A DNA stretch of 64,000 nucleotides from Paracyclopina nana (GCA_019096065.1 JAGUCH010000006.1:6158001-6222000); one strand, 5' to 3'; shown: positions 1 through 11,379, counted from the first letter of the stretch. Made by a program: numbers and translations. The notes: a model not told the origin generated them from the letters alone.

Positions 1-1148
1 AAGTCGATGTTGGTCCGCTTGATGCTCAGCTTCTGCGCGCCCGGCGGGCCCACCGGGTCGATGGCGGCTGACCCCACGCCGGTCACGCCGCTTAAAGTAG
101 CCTGGAACGACGGAGCAAATTCGTAAAATGGATCCAGCTAGTCACCGCGTTAGTTTCAGTTGCGATCGGAACAACCTTGAATTGCCATTGCATAAAAAAA
201 AAAGTTTTGGCTGGCCGAAGCGCCACATTTGGCTCCAGCGGCGAGACTTGGCGTCACTGAGGAGCAGTACCTGAAACGGGCCGTTGCCGGAGATCTGGAA
301 GACGAAAACGTTGCCGTCCACTTTGTAGTTGCCCCTGATCTTGACCACCGGCACTGTGAGGCTGATGAAGAGCGTCCTCGAGTCGAGGTCCGCGGAGATG
401 CGGTTCGTCACAAACGTGGACAAATGCCTGACAATCACCTAGCGTTTGAACGCAGAAAAAAAAAGAGTAGTGGAGTCGTTTAACGTCATTGCCACCGCAA
501 AAATGCACTAAAAGCAAGGACAACCAGCGTTGTGTGTACAGTAGTATAATAAGCATCTGATGAAGCAAGGTTTTCCCGAAAAATGCCATAGTGGCCTTGA
601 GTAATTTCTCGGAATGAAGCAACACCGAAATGCCATTAACGTCAAAAGGGGCAGACCTTACTGCAGCATGTTTCAGCCAATCTCACGCGTCAAAAAAGCC
701 CAAAAAGCGCAATTTATGTTTATAAAAGGATTTAGCGGTAATTTTCCAGCGCTACGGTGGCGCCATCCTAAGCGGCAGCGGCCAAATGGCCGAGCTGAAT
801 AAATCTTGCGTACGCTTAATTTGGTGGGGTCAAGGTTATGCATATTCAACTCACGTTGGAAAATTCCGACTCGATCTGCACTCCAATGCCAGGCTTGGTC
901 TTGAACTTGATGTTGTCAATCTCCAGGGGCTCACTGGGCCTCAGGTTGAGCTCGGGGATGCCCACGGGCATGAGGGACCTGAGGTCCTCCAGGGTCCTGG
1001 CCAAGCACGTGTCAATGGGCTGCGAGGCCACGCACGAGGACAAGTTGTTGGCGAACTCGTCCTTTTTCGAGTTGGACGTGGCCTCTTGGCCTCCCGAGGT
1101 CGTGAAGCTGGCTAGAATGGCCAACACTAGCGTTGTGGGCCGAACCAT
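1..1148 (-). CDS. Takeout/JHBP-domain secreted protein, 5' part (three exons, continues off the left edge)
   Basis: Coding exons in order are 855-1148 (98 codons), 271-438 (56 codons) and 101 down to 1. Donors read AAC|GTGAGT and CAG|GTACTG, acceptors read CTAG|GTG and CCAG|GCT, and all junctions are phase 0. The ATG at 1146-1148 opens a signal peptide (MVRPTTLVLAILASFTTSGG). It is followed by the cysteine-containing segment expected near the N terminus of the family (SSCVASQPIDTCLARTLEDL), then GIPELNLRPSEPLEIDNI, then the beta-rich part with NYKVDGNVFVFQISGNGPFQ joined to ATLSGVTGVGS. This order matches the haemolymph juvenile-hormone-binding/takeout fold, a secreted lipid-ligand carrier. 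Members act in haemolymph or cuticle and are often hormone- or feeding-regulated. The ligand cannot be told from sequence. The C-terminal half lies outside the window. Confidence 0.85.
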
Positions 1149-1504
1149 GATGATTGTTTAAAGAGTAGAATAATCTTTAAATAAGCGAATAATTTAATTC
1201 AAGATTTAGGATTGGTTTCCCTCATGGAAAGAGGACGACTCTCGCTCACTGGAGCCAAATTTGGTAATGCAACGCGAGAGCTCTTCAGACTCTGGCAGAG
1301 GACTGAATTGGAAGTCCAATAGCGCGGCGCTATTTACTCGATATCATTGCGCTTTACACACACACACACTCATGGAGTTGCCCCTCGTACACTCGACGCA
1401 ACACGACACGTTCCGACGCAATTTGGGCGTGTTAAACCAATAACTCTTCGGAGAAAAATCAGGCCGAAAAAGAGGAGCAAACGGATTCACACTTTTATGC
1501 CTAT

Positions 1505-1523
1505 CCGCCAGATGGCGCTGCGG
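1505..1523 (+). promoter_or_regulatory. CTCF-like motif
   Basis: The sequence CCGCCAGATGGCGCTGCGG fits the arthropod CTCF core (CCGC-N-AG-R-N-GGCGC). It is one of about a dozen similar sites in the window; see the findings. Confidence 0.4.
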
Positions 1524-1855
1524 TTTGTTTGGCCGGCAGAAAAGCTAATGCAAGAAAAAGCTATTTTCGCCATTTAGGCCTCAAAAAGGCCAAAAATCAC
1601 TGTTTAATGCAAATGCCCACTTCAAGCATTTTTCACCCGCTCTACTACATCTCAAATGGCAATGAAAAAATGATACTGGCAGTTTGCTTTGTTGTAAGCT
1701 TAAATTAGCTAAAAATGTTGTTTTTTCCCTGAATCAGGAATTTCAGGATGATATAATTTAGCCTCGCTTGATTAGTCAGTTGTTGAAAATAATGGACGTA
1801 GCATGCACGAAAAAAAGATCAACCACAGGAATTTAACACGCATTTGCGCGCATTC

Positions 1856-1861
1856 TTTAAT
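1856..1861 (-). other. Probable polyadenylation signal of the cysteine-rich gene
   Basis: TTTAAT on the plus strand is ATTAAA on the coding strand, about 50 nt after the TAA at 1912-1914. Spacing and orientation fit, but the hexamer is the second-best variant in AT-rich DNA. Confidence 0.4.
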
Positions 1862-1911
1862 ATATATACAATTGAAAAATAAATATTGCACACTTTCGTA
1901 ATGGCTGTTCA

Positions 1912-4900
1912 TTATTGGCACACTTTGCACCAGAAGACTGGCTGGCACTTTTGCGAGCACTTCTCCGTCTTGGCAAGGCTCGAATTTGCGCACTTTCGCC
2001 TCGGCATCAGTCGGCACTCGGTGGCCACAACATTTTTGCATTTCCTTTGGGGCTCAGTGCGACACTCGATGCGAGTTTTCGTCCGACATCGCGCTTTTGG
2101 AGGGATTAATGCTCGCTCGAACGTCGCACACCTCTCGCGAGGCACCTAAAAAACATACCATGCGATAAAAAGAAAGTGAAATCGTATACCAAAAAATAAT
2201 GGCCATAATCGGCTGAAGGACATGACTTGATTTCTTCACCACGCAATATGGGGATGAAAAGCTACCATACTTATTCCAAATAAAGGGCTCCTCTTAAGAG
2301 CATTTTCAGCGGAACATTAGATTACAGGCAATGTGCAACCTATCAGCTTTAAAAGCATATTTAGCCTTAGAATTCCGCTATGAAATTCAAAGAAATGTAA
2401 ATCTATGATCTAGTACAGCTCTGAGCTAGTAGTCTTTTTTAAGACGGAACATTTTCATTTCTATCACTCAACCTGTAAAGGGAACTCAAAATTAAAGGTT
2501 AATATTCATCGGAACATTTCTTGTAATAATCGCGCAACCCATCGGTAACACCAATAGATTTTACCTAAGAATTCCATCTTGAAAAAGTAAATACGCATGT
2601 GCAAACTTTGATTTTAAGAAATCAATGCCAATATCTATTGAATGGCCAACCTATTCTTAGTATTAATAGTATTTTTCACCTTGCGACATTTTGTTTGCGG
2701 AAAATCCTGGCAGTTTTCCACCGGCTTTTCTTGGCACTCCTGATGCGGAATGGTCATGCACACCTTCTTGTCTTGGTCAGTGCATTGTTCCTTGCACAAG
2801 TTTGAGCATTCCGTTTTCATCACCATTGAGCACTCCTCGCGGACCACAGGATCACATTTTTGAACCATTTTCTCGCGCGGCACAAATCGGCACTCCTGCC
2901 GTTTCTCAAGCTTGCAATCTTGCCTTGGCAGCTTGAAGTCGATCTTGACGCAAATCTCCTTGAGCGACAATGGCATCATTTGCGTGCCACAGTCCACAGT
3001 GGGCCTCTGCACGGGCACTTCCACGCACTTTTCGGTGAAGGCTCGCATCTTCACCTCCTCGCACACCTCGCGCTCCACAGGCCTTGGCACGAACCGGCAC
3101 ACCCTCTGGGCGTCCGGGGGAGGCGGGGCCGAGGGCGGGGCCTGGGGTGGGCCTTCCACCACGTCGCATTCCACCTTCTTGTCAGGCTTCTCCACGATGT
3201 CACACTCCATCCGGATCTTCTCCTTGCACACCCTTGTGGCCTTTTGGGTAGGGATGTCCACGCAGACCTCATTCTTGACCTCCTTCATGACAGGTTTGCA
3301 CACCTCTTTTTTCACCTGGAATCTGGAATTGAATTTGCTTGCAGGCATATTTGATTTTGAAAATTACTTGGGTGCAGTTCTTGGTTGGAGTGTACTGGCA
3401 TTGGATGGCCGGAGCCGGAGTCGTGGAAGGTCCATTAGCGTAGGTCGGTGTGGGCGAAGGTGGCAAGTACGATCCATAGGTGTATCCAGAGTTCTCTGCC
3501 AATGACTTGAACGGGTTGTCAATGCCCGGATGCCTGGTCCACTCGGCATCTCTTTTGTTAACCAACTTCTCGCCATATTTCCTCGAGGCTCGTACGGGTG
3601 GCAAGATTTGAGCTTTAGGTACTCCATATGAGTAGGATGGCAAGTCAACCGGTGGCTCTCCCTGATCCTCACAAATGTACTCGAAATCTTGCCTGCACTT
3701 CTCCTCCCAAACCTCGTGACATTCTTGCTCGGTTGTATTGGTGACAAACTCTTTGCACTCTTCCACAGTTTCCTCAGTGATGTCCGCGTCGCACTCCTCA
3801 TAGGGAACCGGATTGCACTCCTTCACCAGCTTCGTGGTATTGAGCGTTTGGCACTCCCTTTGGAAGCAGATTGGAGGCGGGGCAGTGGGAGGGGGCAGGG
3901 TGGTGGAGGGCGTAACCATGTCACACACTTCATCCATGGCTTGATCTGTGACGTTGACGCAAATCGGAGTTTTCACCACATCCTCAATAATTTCACACCT
4001 GTAAAATTTTTTGATTTCTTAAATGATTTATTTCTCGAAAGATTTTGTTTTTTCAATAATTATTGGGAGACATGTTTGCCGATGAATTTTCCCAACGTGA
4101 ATCCGTTGACCGGTTTAGACGTCTCGAAAATTTGAGATAATTTCTGGTCGGGATGCAACATTCGGCCGTTGTTGGGATCTTGCAAGCCGTGGCGCTTGGC
4201 ATATTGCCAGACTTTCTTGGTTATTTGGGCTCGGGTGCCTTTCTTGATGCCGCAAATCTCGGCCAGGATCGGGTCCAAGACCAGCATTTTCCTAATGCCT
4301 TCGCCTTTTGCCATTTTTGTCCAATTTTTTAAATCACGGAGTTCTAACCGTCGCGAGTTTTTCACCAGTTGTGATTTCGCGAGAAAAATATTGCAGCTTC
4401 GCGAGATAATTTTAATTCTTGTATGCGGAATATTATAAGTCATGAACCGATTAAAACTAACTTATATCACACCCACTTGGGATGGCGCCACTGTAGAGTG
4501 GGAACAAAAATACCAGAAGTATTTGCTTTGCTTTTTTGGCTTTTTTGAATTGGCAAAAGCCAAAATTTTATCTCGTACGCAATTATCGCTTAAACAATTG
4601 ATGTTGATGTGGCCCATACATAATAGTTTAAGGTTAAAAAGGAAGTGTTTTTGGTCGCGAAAATTACTAATTAAAAGAGATTTATGTTACTTTGTTTCCA
4701 TGACTGGTTTGGTGATTTCCCGGCAGTTGGTTTGAGGCAAGGTTACATTGACCGTTTCGCACTTGTTCTCCCAAACGTCGTCATACATGGTTTGGCATTG
4801 CTCCTCCTCAATCGTGGTACACTCCTCATCAAACCTGAAAAAAACTCATTCAGTATTGCTTTAACATTATAATCTTTATTAGGCAATCACTTTGTTTCCT

Positions 4901-6009
4901 TCTCTTCGCGACATTCCACATCATTGACTAGGCTACATTCGCGCTCCGGAATGACCCTGCAATCCTCCTGTGAGTCCACTGTGCAGACAGGCTCACTGAT
5001 GGTGGTGCACACGGCCTTTTCGATGCTTTGGCACTCGGCCTTGCTCTCAGTCCGGCATTGCTTCTCAAGCACAGTCTCGCAAACTTCCTCTTCAACCACC
5101 TCACAGCTGAAAAATCAGATAAATCCTCGCGGATTTAACAAAGTGCATTTGCTTTGGGCCAAACTGCGAAAGTGGCCGTAAAATGGTTTCTTACAATTTT
5201 TTCGAGGTCATATCTAGCTTATGCAGCATGAAAAAGGTGCATATAAAACGCTGTATGCTCAGTTAATTGCAATAAACAGACTGCTATGTGCAAGGTAAAA
5301 CTTCCTCCTTAATTATTATTTTGGTGTATTCCCATGATCAATGAACCGATTGCATGCAGTGTGATCATGATCCAGGTGTTGCTATCCTGAAGATGATCCA
5401 CATGAAATATGCGTTGTCACCGCACTAATAAAAAGTCTTCCTTGATGGCAACCAAGATATTATTTTACCTGGTTTGGTTAAGCTGCGGCTGCTGATAATC
5501 AGGGTCGCAAATCTCCTCAGGGACAGGCTCGCAAATTTTGGCATCCACATTGGCACACTCCTCTTTGGCAACGTCGCCACACATCTCCTCCATGACTGTG
5601 ATGCAATTGCCTCCGGATTCCTCATCAGCTGACTGGTCAAGATTAACCAGTCCGCACTCCTTGTCACATGCCATGCCTCCAGCCTGGCACTCAGACCCTT
5701 TCAAAATGACAATTTTCTGAATTCCAATTTTATCTCCAATAATTATAATTATTTACCCGGAATTCCATCTCCCTTCATTTGGACATAGGAGCATTTTGGT
5801 CCAGGATCTCCGAGCAACTCATTGGGATTGATCACTTCTCTGGCAGGTCGATTGTAGTACATTTTCGGACTAGTTAAGAAGGTTCCAAGGCCGGGCAAAA
5901 AGGCCGCTGACACGTGGCCTTGATATTGCTGCTGACCTTGGCCAACCACTACACTCACAGCCAAAATGCAACATGTTGCTGATACGATGAATTGCACTGG
6001 ATTATTCAT
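1912..6009 (-). CDS. Secreted cysteine-rich repeat protein (about 780 aa), function unknown
   Basis: Exons in order are 5757-6009, 5469-5697, 4891-5106, 4691-4834, 3368-3998, 2680-3315 and 1912-2145. All junctions are GT-AG and the phases agree (1, 2, 2, 2, 0, 0). I chose the ATG at 6007-6009 because it begins a good signal peptide (MNNPVQFIVSATCCILAVSV); the upstream in-frame codon is GTG, not ATG. The mature protein is a long series of single cysteines every 8-12 residues with acidic/basic spacers, such as EVCETVLEKQCRTESKAEC and REECSMVMKTECSNLC. A proline/threonine-rich linker near 3470-3650 and a PPSAPPPPD linker near 3110-3140 interrupt the series. The C terminus is more basic (ARCRTKTRIECRTEPQRKC). 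I recognise the style from uncharacterised extracellular arthropod proteins but no named family. The 3' splice site of exon 2 (ATTTTGAAAG|GG) is weak, so that junction is the least certain. The large fourth intron contains the SWIB gene. Confidence 0.75.
4027..4032 (-). other. Polyadenylation signal of the nested SWIB gene
   Basis: TTTATT on the plus strand gives AATAAA on the coding strand, about 28 nt after the SWIB stop codon. This suggests that the nested gene ends its own transcript. Confidence 0.5.
4060..4314 (-). CDS. Small stand-alone SWIB/MDM2-domain protein, intronless, nested in an intron
   Basis: An 84-aa ORF starts at an ATG with a good context (AAAATGGC, 4312-4314) and stops with TAA at 4060-4062. 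Nearly the whole protein is one SWIB domain: MLVLDPILAEICGIKKGTRA, then QITKKVWQYAKRHGLQDPNN, then GRMLHPDQKLSQIFETSKP and GFTLGKFIGKHV. The pattern (T/Q)KKVWxYxKxxxLQDPxNxRxLxxDxKLxxIF is characteristic of SWIB domains in chromatin factors (BAF60-type) and of small bacterial, chlamydial and plant SWIB proteins. An in-frame ATG at 4441-4443 could extend it to 127 aa, but that extension has no domain features. It lies inside the 4000-4690 intron of the cysteine-rich gene, same strand, without introns of its own. It may be a retrogene or an acquired gene; its role is presumably in DNA or chromatin binding. Confidence 0.75.
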   Translation of the reverse strand: MAKGEGIRKMLVLDPILAEICGIKKGTRAQITKKVWQYAKRHGLQDPNNGRMLHPDQKLSQIFETSKPVNGFTLGKFIGKHVSQ

Positions 6010-7120
6010 AATGATGGCATCTGTGAATTTCACAAGAAAAAATTTACAATTTGGGAAAGAGTCAAAATGGACACGTCCATTTTCGTCGAGATCTCACAAT
6101 GGCTTTGAGCTAGACTCCATTATAAACACGGGAGAAAACACGCCTGAGCCAAAACCACACTGGGACATTTTGAAACTTCGAAAATATGCTTAAAATTTTA
6201 AAAGGAAGCTGAATGTTAAAAATTAAAATAAAAAAATCTTTGAAATTCAATTTATGGAAAAATGAGGTTAATAGAGGTAGCTTGGCCCAGTGTGAGCGGC
6301 CGACGTATCCTGATGCGATGCGATGCAATCTAGTTCTATGTAGTAATTATACCGAACATAGCTATGATTTTGAAAAACTTCGCTGAGCTATGATAATTAG
6401 ATACGAAAAAATAGCCTGATTTTAACAAAAGATGCAAAATTCGTACTTGTCACGGAAATTAATTTGTACCTTTCTTTTTTTTGAATGTGAAAGATTAGCT
6501 TACTGCTAATTATGGCACATCATAATAAGTACTCTTAATTGGAACCTTTTTCTTGGAACCGTGATGCTTAGGAGAGTGGAACTGAGACCAATTTGTCTTA
6601 CCTTTGATTCAAGAAGGTTGTGAAATGCAGTAATGTTGTTACAACATTAACTTTTATGATAGCTGATGATCTTGACACCTTGGCAGAAAAAAGGCGATTG
6701 ATTCGGTATCGATGGAATATGCACACGATCATGGTTTTTTCGTCGGTGAACAACAACACAAATGCTTTTCACACAGGGATAAATCAGACATGAAAACTTC
6801 CGCCACCTACAACGCGCTTAGCCATCCAGGCGACCAGTGTGCAAAGCGCAACGTTGTTTCCATTTTGCCCAATGACAAAATCGTAGAAAAAAATATTTGC
6901 AAAGCATTTAGCTAACAAAAAATCATCTTTTTGGAATTTCACCTTGTAACTCGTGAGGTTGATTGGTCACTCCACTAGAATCGATGCCTACTTGTGAGCT
7001 TAATTAAGCTGGGGCGAAAATCAAAATATCAGTGCACGCCGGTCATCTGACTGAGGAAATCAGCTGACTAGCCAGTTGCTTCATAAATCCAGCAAGCTGA
7101 GTCAGACAACAAGTCTGTTG

Positions 7121-7225
7121 TTTCAGCTGACACAATGACTGCATCACCTGACACCGTTGCTGCATCAGCTGATCGGCAAGCTACATCAGCTGACACAATA
7201 GCAGCATCAGCTGACAGAATAGCGA
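7121..7225. repeat. 21-bp tandem repeat, five units
   Basis: Five consecutive 21-bp units begin at 7121, 7142, 7163, 7184 and 7205. The core is CATCAGCTGACACAATAGCA with a few substitutions per unit. In one plus-strand frame the array is open and would encode a seven-residue repeat of the form SAD-x-x-A-(A/S/T). There is no ATG in frame before it and a stop follows near 7238. Confidence 0.85.
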
Positions 7226-8654
7226 CATGCATCCGTTGAAAGCAGATACTTGTGGCTCATGAATCTTTGGCGAATTCGACGACTTTTCCTTGGAAATGCA
7301 GTGAACCAACTCAATTATATCTGCATAATATTTACCCTTTCACCTCCATGGCCTCACTCGAGCCCAATTTTCAGCTAGGAGAAAACCTGGTCGTGATGCA
7401 TTTTTGATGGTCACTTGAGACTGCTGTGAATTCCATCGAGGTGTGAAACATGAATGCTTGCAATTATGCACTACCATATTATTACAAAGTAGCTTGTATT
7501 GGAAATACAAGATTAATTGCTGAATTTGCTGCCTCGGTTCTACAACCATGATTTTTGTGAAATTGTCCAGATTCCAAATCAGGTCAGAAGCCCATCATCA
7601 ATCAGGATGTAAAAAATATACACTGCAATTTATGAAAACACAGACTACGCAATAAAATAAAGTATAGTTAAATATGCATCATATTGTGCTGAAAAGCTTA
7701 AGTATAAAGTACTTCAAGTGATACGATGATCAACGGGTTAGCATGCATAACCGATAGGGAAATTTTAAGGCTACCAAGGAAATTCTTTGAGTTTGCTTCC
7801 CCTAGATTTTTTTATCATCTACAATTGCAGTAATAATTGCTATGGAATCCGTTTTTCGCCTTTTAAAATTCATTTGGACAATTCACACCGTTGAGAAGTG
7901 ACATAACTGACATTTGCTGCTTGATCGAATTTGTCCCACTTGACAGCTATCCGCGCGCATCTTGATTGTCGTTAGGTGATGCAGTTTGGCAGAAATGTTC
8001 TTCTCACACTTCTTCAATTTGGAGGCATCAACAGGAACAATTGCATTTATGAAAAGCATACAGGAAATTATTTAATATAATTTACAGACGGAAAACATTT
8101 TCCACTCTTGAAGCCTTTTTCTGAAAATTTACTAATTTGGCTGAAATGGAGCTTATTGCGTAGAAAATGCCTTTAAAAATACGAATAACATAAGTGGATA
8201 TATGGCAATAATGAGATTATAATTATGCGACTGAGCACAGATTACAGCAGCAGCAGCAGCCAATCTACATTTTTGATGAAACCACCACTAAGGAGCACAA
8301 CTTTGGTGCCACAAATTGTGTCCAATGTTTTCGGTGGGTCGTCATTTTTCAGGGAGAAAATCACATCATGCAATCATGACAGAGGACTTTCCAGGGTCAA
8401 TATTTTTTGGAGGAAAAGCCCAAACTGGCCCTCGGGAATTTCTGGTATTTCTGGTAGGAAAAAAGTTTTTAAGAATAGTAAAATAGGGTTCCAAAAAAAA
8501 CATGCTCATCGTTTCCTCTTCAATGCAAGCATATATTTAAATTTAGAGCACTTTTTATGAAAATAATTTCCTGATTGATCCGAAAAATTGACATTTTCCT
8601 ACAAATAACCTAATAAAAACGTAGAAATTGTGCTATTTTATGTGGCGTCGATCC

Positions 8655-8669
8655 TAGTGGCGCCATCTA
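8655..8669 (-). promoter_or_regulatory. CTCF-like motif
   Basis: On the minus strand this reads TAGATGGCGCCACTA, containing the AGATGGCGC core. Confidence 0.35.
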
Positions 8670-9864
8670 TTTTGTAAGTGGTTTTTTTTGTTCTTTAGCA
8701 AGTTTTGAAAGGTGAACAAAGCTTGATTTCTTCTTCCTCTCTTTTCCCATTTTTTCTCTAGATGTTGCTCCTCTCCTCTGTAAAAAAGGCCTCGAGGAGA
8801 GGACGGCGACGACGACGACCTCGAATTCCCGAGGCCGTAGAATTCAACTTTGGCTGACCTCTCAAGGAAGTTGTTCTGCACTACATCTTGGCACTTTGCT
8901 ATGTGTATTTTTCGCCATCACAATCACACAATGTAAGCTGAATTTATCTTATATTTGGTATTTCATATCTGAAATTGACATTCGATTGACATATTGAAAC
9001 CCTATTATTAAATGTTATGTACCAAAAAAAACCACCACAAGGCGCTTGCTTTGAACGCTGTCTTATTAATTGTAAGAAGCTGAATGATGAAAAAGTATTT
9101 ATCAGAGTAAGTTTCAGTTCTCTGTTACCGTTGAAAAGTTGGGCAGGACTTTTAATGACTTGGTAATGTGACATCTACTTTTCGACGCACATTTCTTTCA
9201 TAATTATAAGCACATGAAAATAATACGCTTACCAGCTTTAATGCGCCACCTGGTGTTTACTTTTGAACAGGACAAAGCATTTTGGGTTCACAGAAAAAAC
9301 CCATTTTATCAAGTGCCTTACATGTCTTATTTCTTAAACATGAACTTTTGCTTGCCAGGTATTCTAATACGAGGTAAAAAAAAGACTTTTGACAGCTTTT
9401 TATAATTAAAATATTGGAGACCTTGATTAGCTTGTGCTCTATTTTAGTAGCAGCTCCTTTCTCTGCTAATGAAAAGAGGAGAAAACCACTTCCTTGCACC
9501 AACAACAATAAAGTAACATCAAAAGGCCATTTAACAAAGCATTCTAAAGATTCAAAAGGAGCTCAAGGGAATCATGAGCCTGCGTCATACTTGCCACAAA
9601 AAGTCATATATACTAGTTTGTGGCATCAAAAGTAAATTTCACCCGTGACTAAGCAAGCATTTCTGCTACGATTCACAAAAGCATATACTATACTATATAG
9701 TGGAAAAGTTCAATATGTGTTGGAGTTATCAGCACTGATTTGCTCACCAAAAAAAGGAAATTGCAGAAGAAAAAAGGACGTCTCCAGACGTCTAGATTGA
9801 GAAAATAGCATTGGAACGTGGGCACAGTGGGCAAAAAGCAAACTTTTTCTTGCCTTTCTTGTAG

Positions 9865-10800
9865 CCATGGGCTTTCGCAGAAAGAAGTGGCCAGGATAAT
9901 CGAGGAATTCAACTCGACAGCTCGAGGTGACGCATTCGAAATTTGTCAGACAAATCATGGCTGCTATCACAGCAGAGATGGTGTCCTCAGAATGCAAGCT
10001 GAAGCACCAGACTTGGCCTGGAAATATACGGCCATCATTCTTGGATGCTACGTGGTAGGACTCATCGTTCTCCTCCTGCATTTCATCAAGCAGAAACATG
10101 GTCAGGTAAGATGTCGTCTCTCAATTCTGAATACTTCTGCTTCTTCCAGAATTAGAGAGCTACACTGGAATGTGAAACATTTCCGGAAAAAGCACTAAAA
10201 GCGAGTTTATCAACTTGTCACAAAGTTACCAAGATCTCTAACACGCGAAAGTCACCATATGTGCTTAGAAAATGCCAAAATTTGGCACATTATGATAAAA
10301 TTGTGTAATCTGGCAACTCTGCGTATTCAAACAAAAGAAATGAATCTCAACCATTTGGTTTCCAATAACAAAACGACATATTCCAGATTTCTTGCCATGA
10401 CTTGTACTTGGAGATTTGTCCAAGTCGATTTACGGGTCTGGAATTAGACGACAAGCCTCAAATGATTGAAGACGGCGAAGACGACGAGAACGAAGAGGCT
10501 ATGGAGGCTGCTGGTGATCTGGAGTTTGGCGATGATGACGAAACTGTGATGAAAATTGTCCGTGATCCACCAATTATGATGCTGCCACATAATGAAACAC
10601 GTCGCAGCAGTCCAATGGCGAAGATCCGGAACGGGAAATGTGTGCGAATGATGTCCAAAGTGTCCGAGTTGGAGGAGGAGAATGCTGAGCACAATGACGA
10701 TGATGACCAGGATGACTCCAATGACTCAGCAGCCTCAAATGGAGGCTGCAGTAGCTTTTCGGAACGACCTCAAACGACTTTGGCAGAAACGAGCTTGTAA
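9865..10800 (+). CDS. Single-pass membrane protein with acidic cytoplasmic tail, last two exons, unrecognised
   Basis: Exon 9865-10105 follows a strong 3' splice site (TTTTTCTTGCCTTTCTTGTAG before position 9865) and ends CAG|GTAAGA. It joins in phase 0 to exon 10387-10800, which starts after ATTCCAG and ends with TAA. The first exon encodes a polar segment with three cysteines and a possible N-glycosylation site (EEFNSTARGDAFEICQTNHG). A clear transmembrane helix follows (YTAIILGCYVVGLIVLLLHF) with positive residues after it (IKQKHGQ), which predicts N-out/C-in topology. The tail holds acidic runs (DGEDDENEEAMEAA, HNDDDDQDDSNDSA) and ends TTLAETSL. There is no in-frame ATG before the helix other than one that would cut the ectodomain, so upstream exons are needed. 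I do not recognise the family. Confidence 0.65.
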
Positions 10801-10928
10801 TACTAAAGTATATATACGTGGCTGTTTTTTTAATTGTGAAAGCTTCGTACACCATACATATTGTACGTAATACTATTCATGTTGATGATGTTACAATGAT
10901 TATTTTTCATGCAAAAGTTGAATGTCAT

Positions 10929-11379
10929 CTAATTTTTCCACTCTGGTACATAATTGTCTTCGAAGGTTATGGTTGGAACGAATCCGGAATCCTTATCAAC
11001 GTAATAGCTCACTTTCATTAACCTGTTGCAATTTAAGTATATAGGAGCAGCGTGATGCATTTACCTTATAACCTGTCAGTTTATTGGACATACCTTCCAT
11101 CAGGGAGCCACACTTGGTACTCCCCCTCGGTACGATCTGGATTGCTTTCCTCCTTTTTCTCAGTGTGCTGAAAAAAGGCTCCATCAGCCTTGGCCTCCCT
11201 GTCATTCACGTCCCAATTAAATTCGTACTATGGCAAAGGGAAAAAGTAACCAGCTTCGAAAAATAAACTATAGTAAGTTATATTACAGGCATTGGCTTTT
11301 CCTCTTCTTCTTGTGGCAGAGGAACACCAAAGGCTAAGTAGGGGCACAGCAAGAAAACAAATAGAGGCCAAGACTTCAT
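10929..11379 (-). CDS. Cuticle protein with R&R chitin-binding domain (pro-resilin-like), complete
   Basis: Three exons: 11287-11379, 11094-11227 and 10929-11022. Introns are 59 and 71 bp, GT-AG, phases 0 and 2, giving 106 aa. The signal peptide is MKSWPLFVFLLCPYLAFGVP. The mature part carries the extended R&R consensus: YEFNWDVNDREAKADGAFFQ, then EGEYQVWLPDGR across the second junction, then LMKVSYYVDKDSGFVPTITF. This domain binds chitin in the procuticle. The PDGR motif being rebuilt exactly across the intron is strong support for the model. It lacks the Gly/Pro/Tyr-rich elastic repeats of true resilin, so it is best called a small RR cuticle protein. Expression is expected in moulting epidermis. 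It is head-to-head with the myosin gene. Confidence 0.9.

Larger units (their letters stand above)
1149..1911. other. Intergenic spacer between two minus-strand genes
   Basis: It holds the upstream region of the takeout-like gene (a TATTTAAAG-like stretch about 35 nt before the ATG, weak), a short CA repeat near 1357-1370 and a CTCF-like motif at 1505-1523. On its left side lies the 3' end region of the cysteine-rich gene. No coding region is supported. Confidence 0.6.
6010..9864. other. Long non-coding stretch
   Basis: No supported exon. It is AT-rich and holds the 21-bp repeat at 7121-7225, a short (CAG)5 at 8245-8259, CTCF-like motifs at 8655-8669 and 9241-9255, and copies of the CACTGTGGG-type motif at about 6285 and 9823. 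The missing 5' exons of the membrane-protein gene that follows may lie here, but I could not identify them. Confidence 0.6.

Noticed and set aside
3368-3979. Reading the cysteine-rich exon through 3316-3367 without splicing
   Set aside because: Read-through moves out of the cysteine frame and stops at 3269, whereas removing the 52-bp GT-AG intron continues the cysteine pattern (NCTQ|VKKEVC).
4060-4314. SWIB ORF as bacterial contamination
   Set aside because: It lies between exons of an arthropod-style gene that splice in phase across it, with a eukaryotic start context and polyadenylation signal.
7121-7225. CRISPR-like array
   Set aside because: The 21-bp units are contiguous with no unique spacers, and the genome is clearly eukaryotic. 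It is a tandem repeat.
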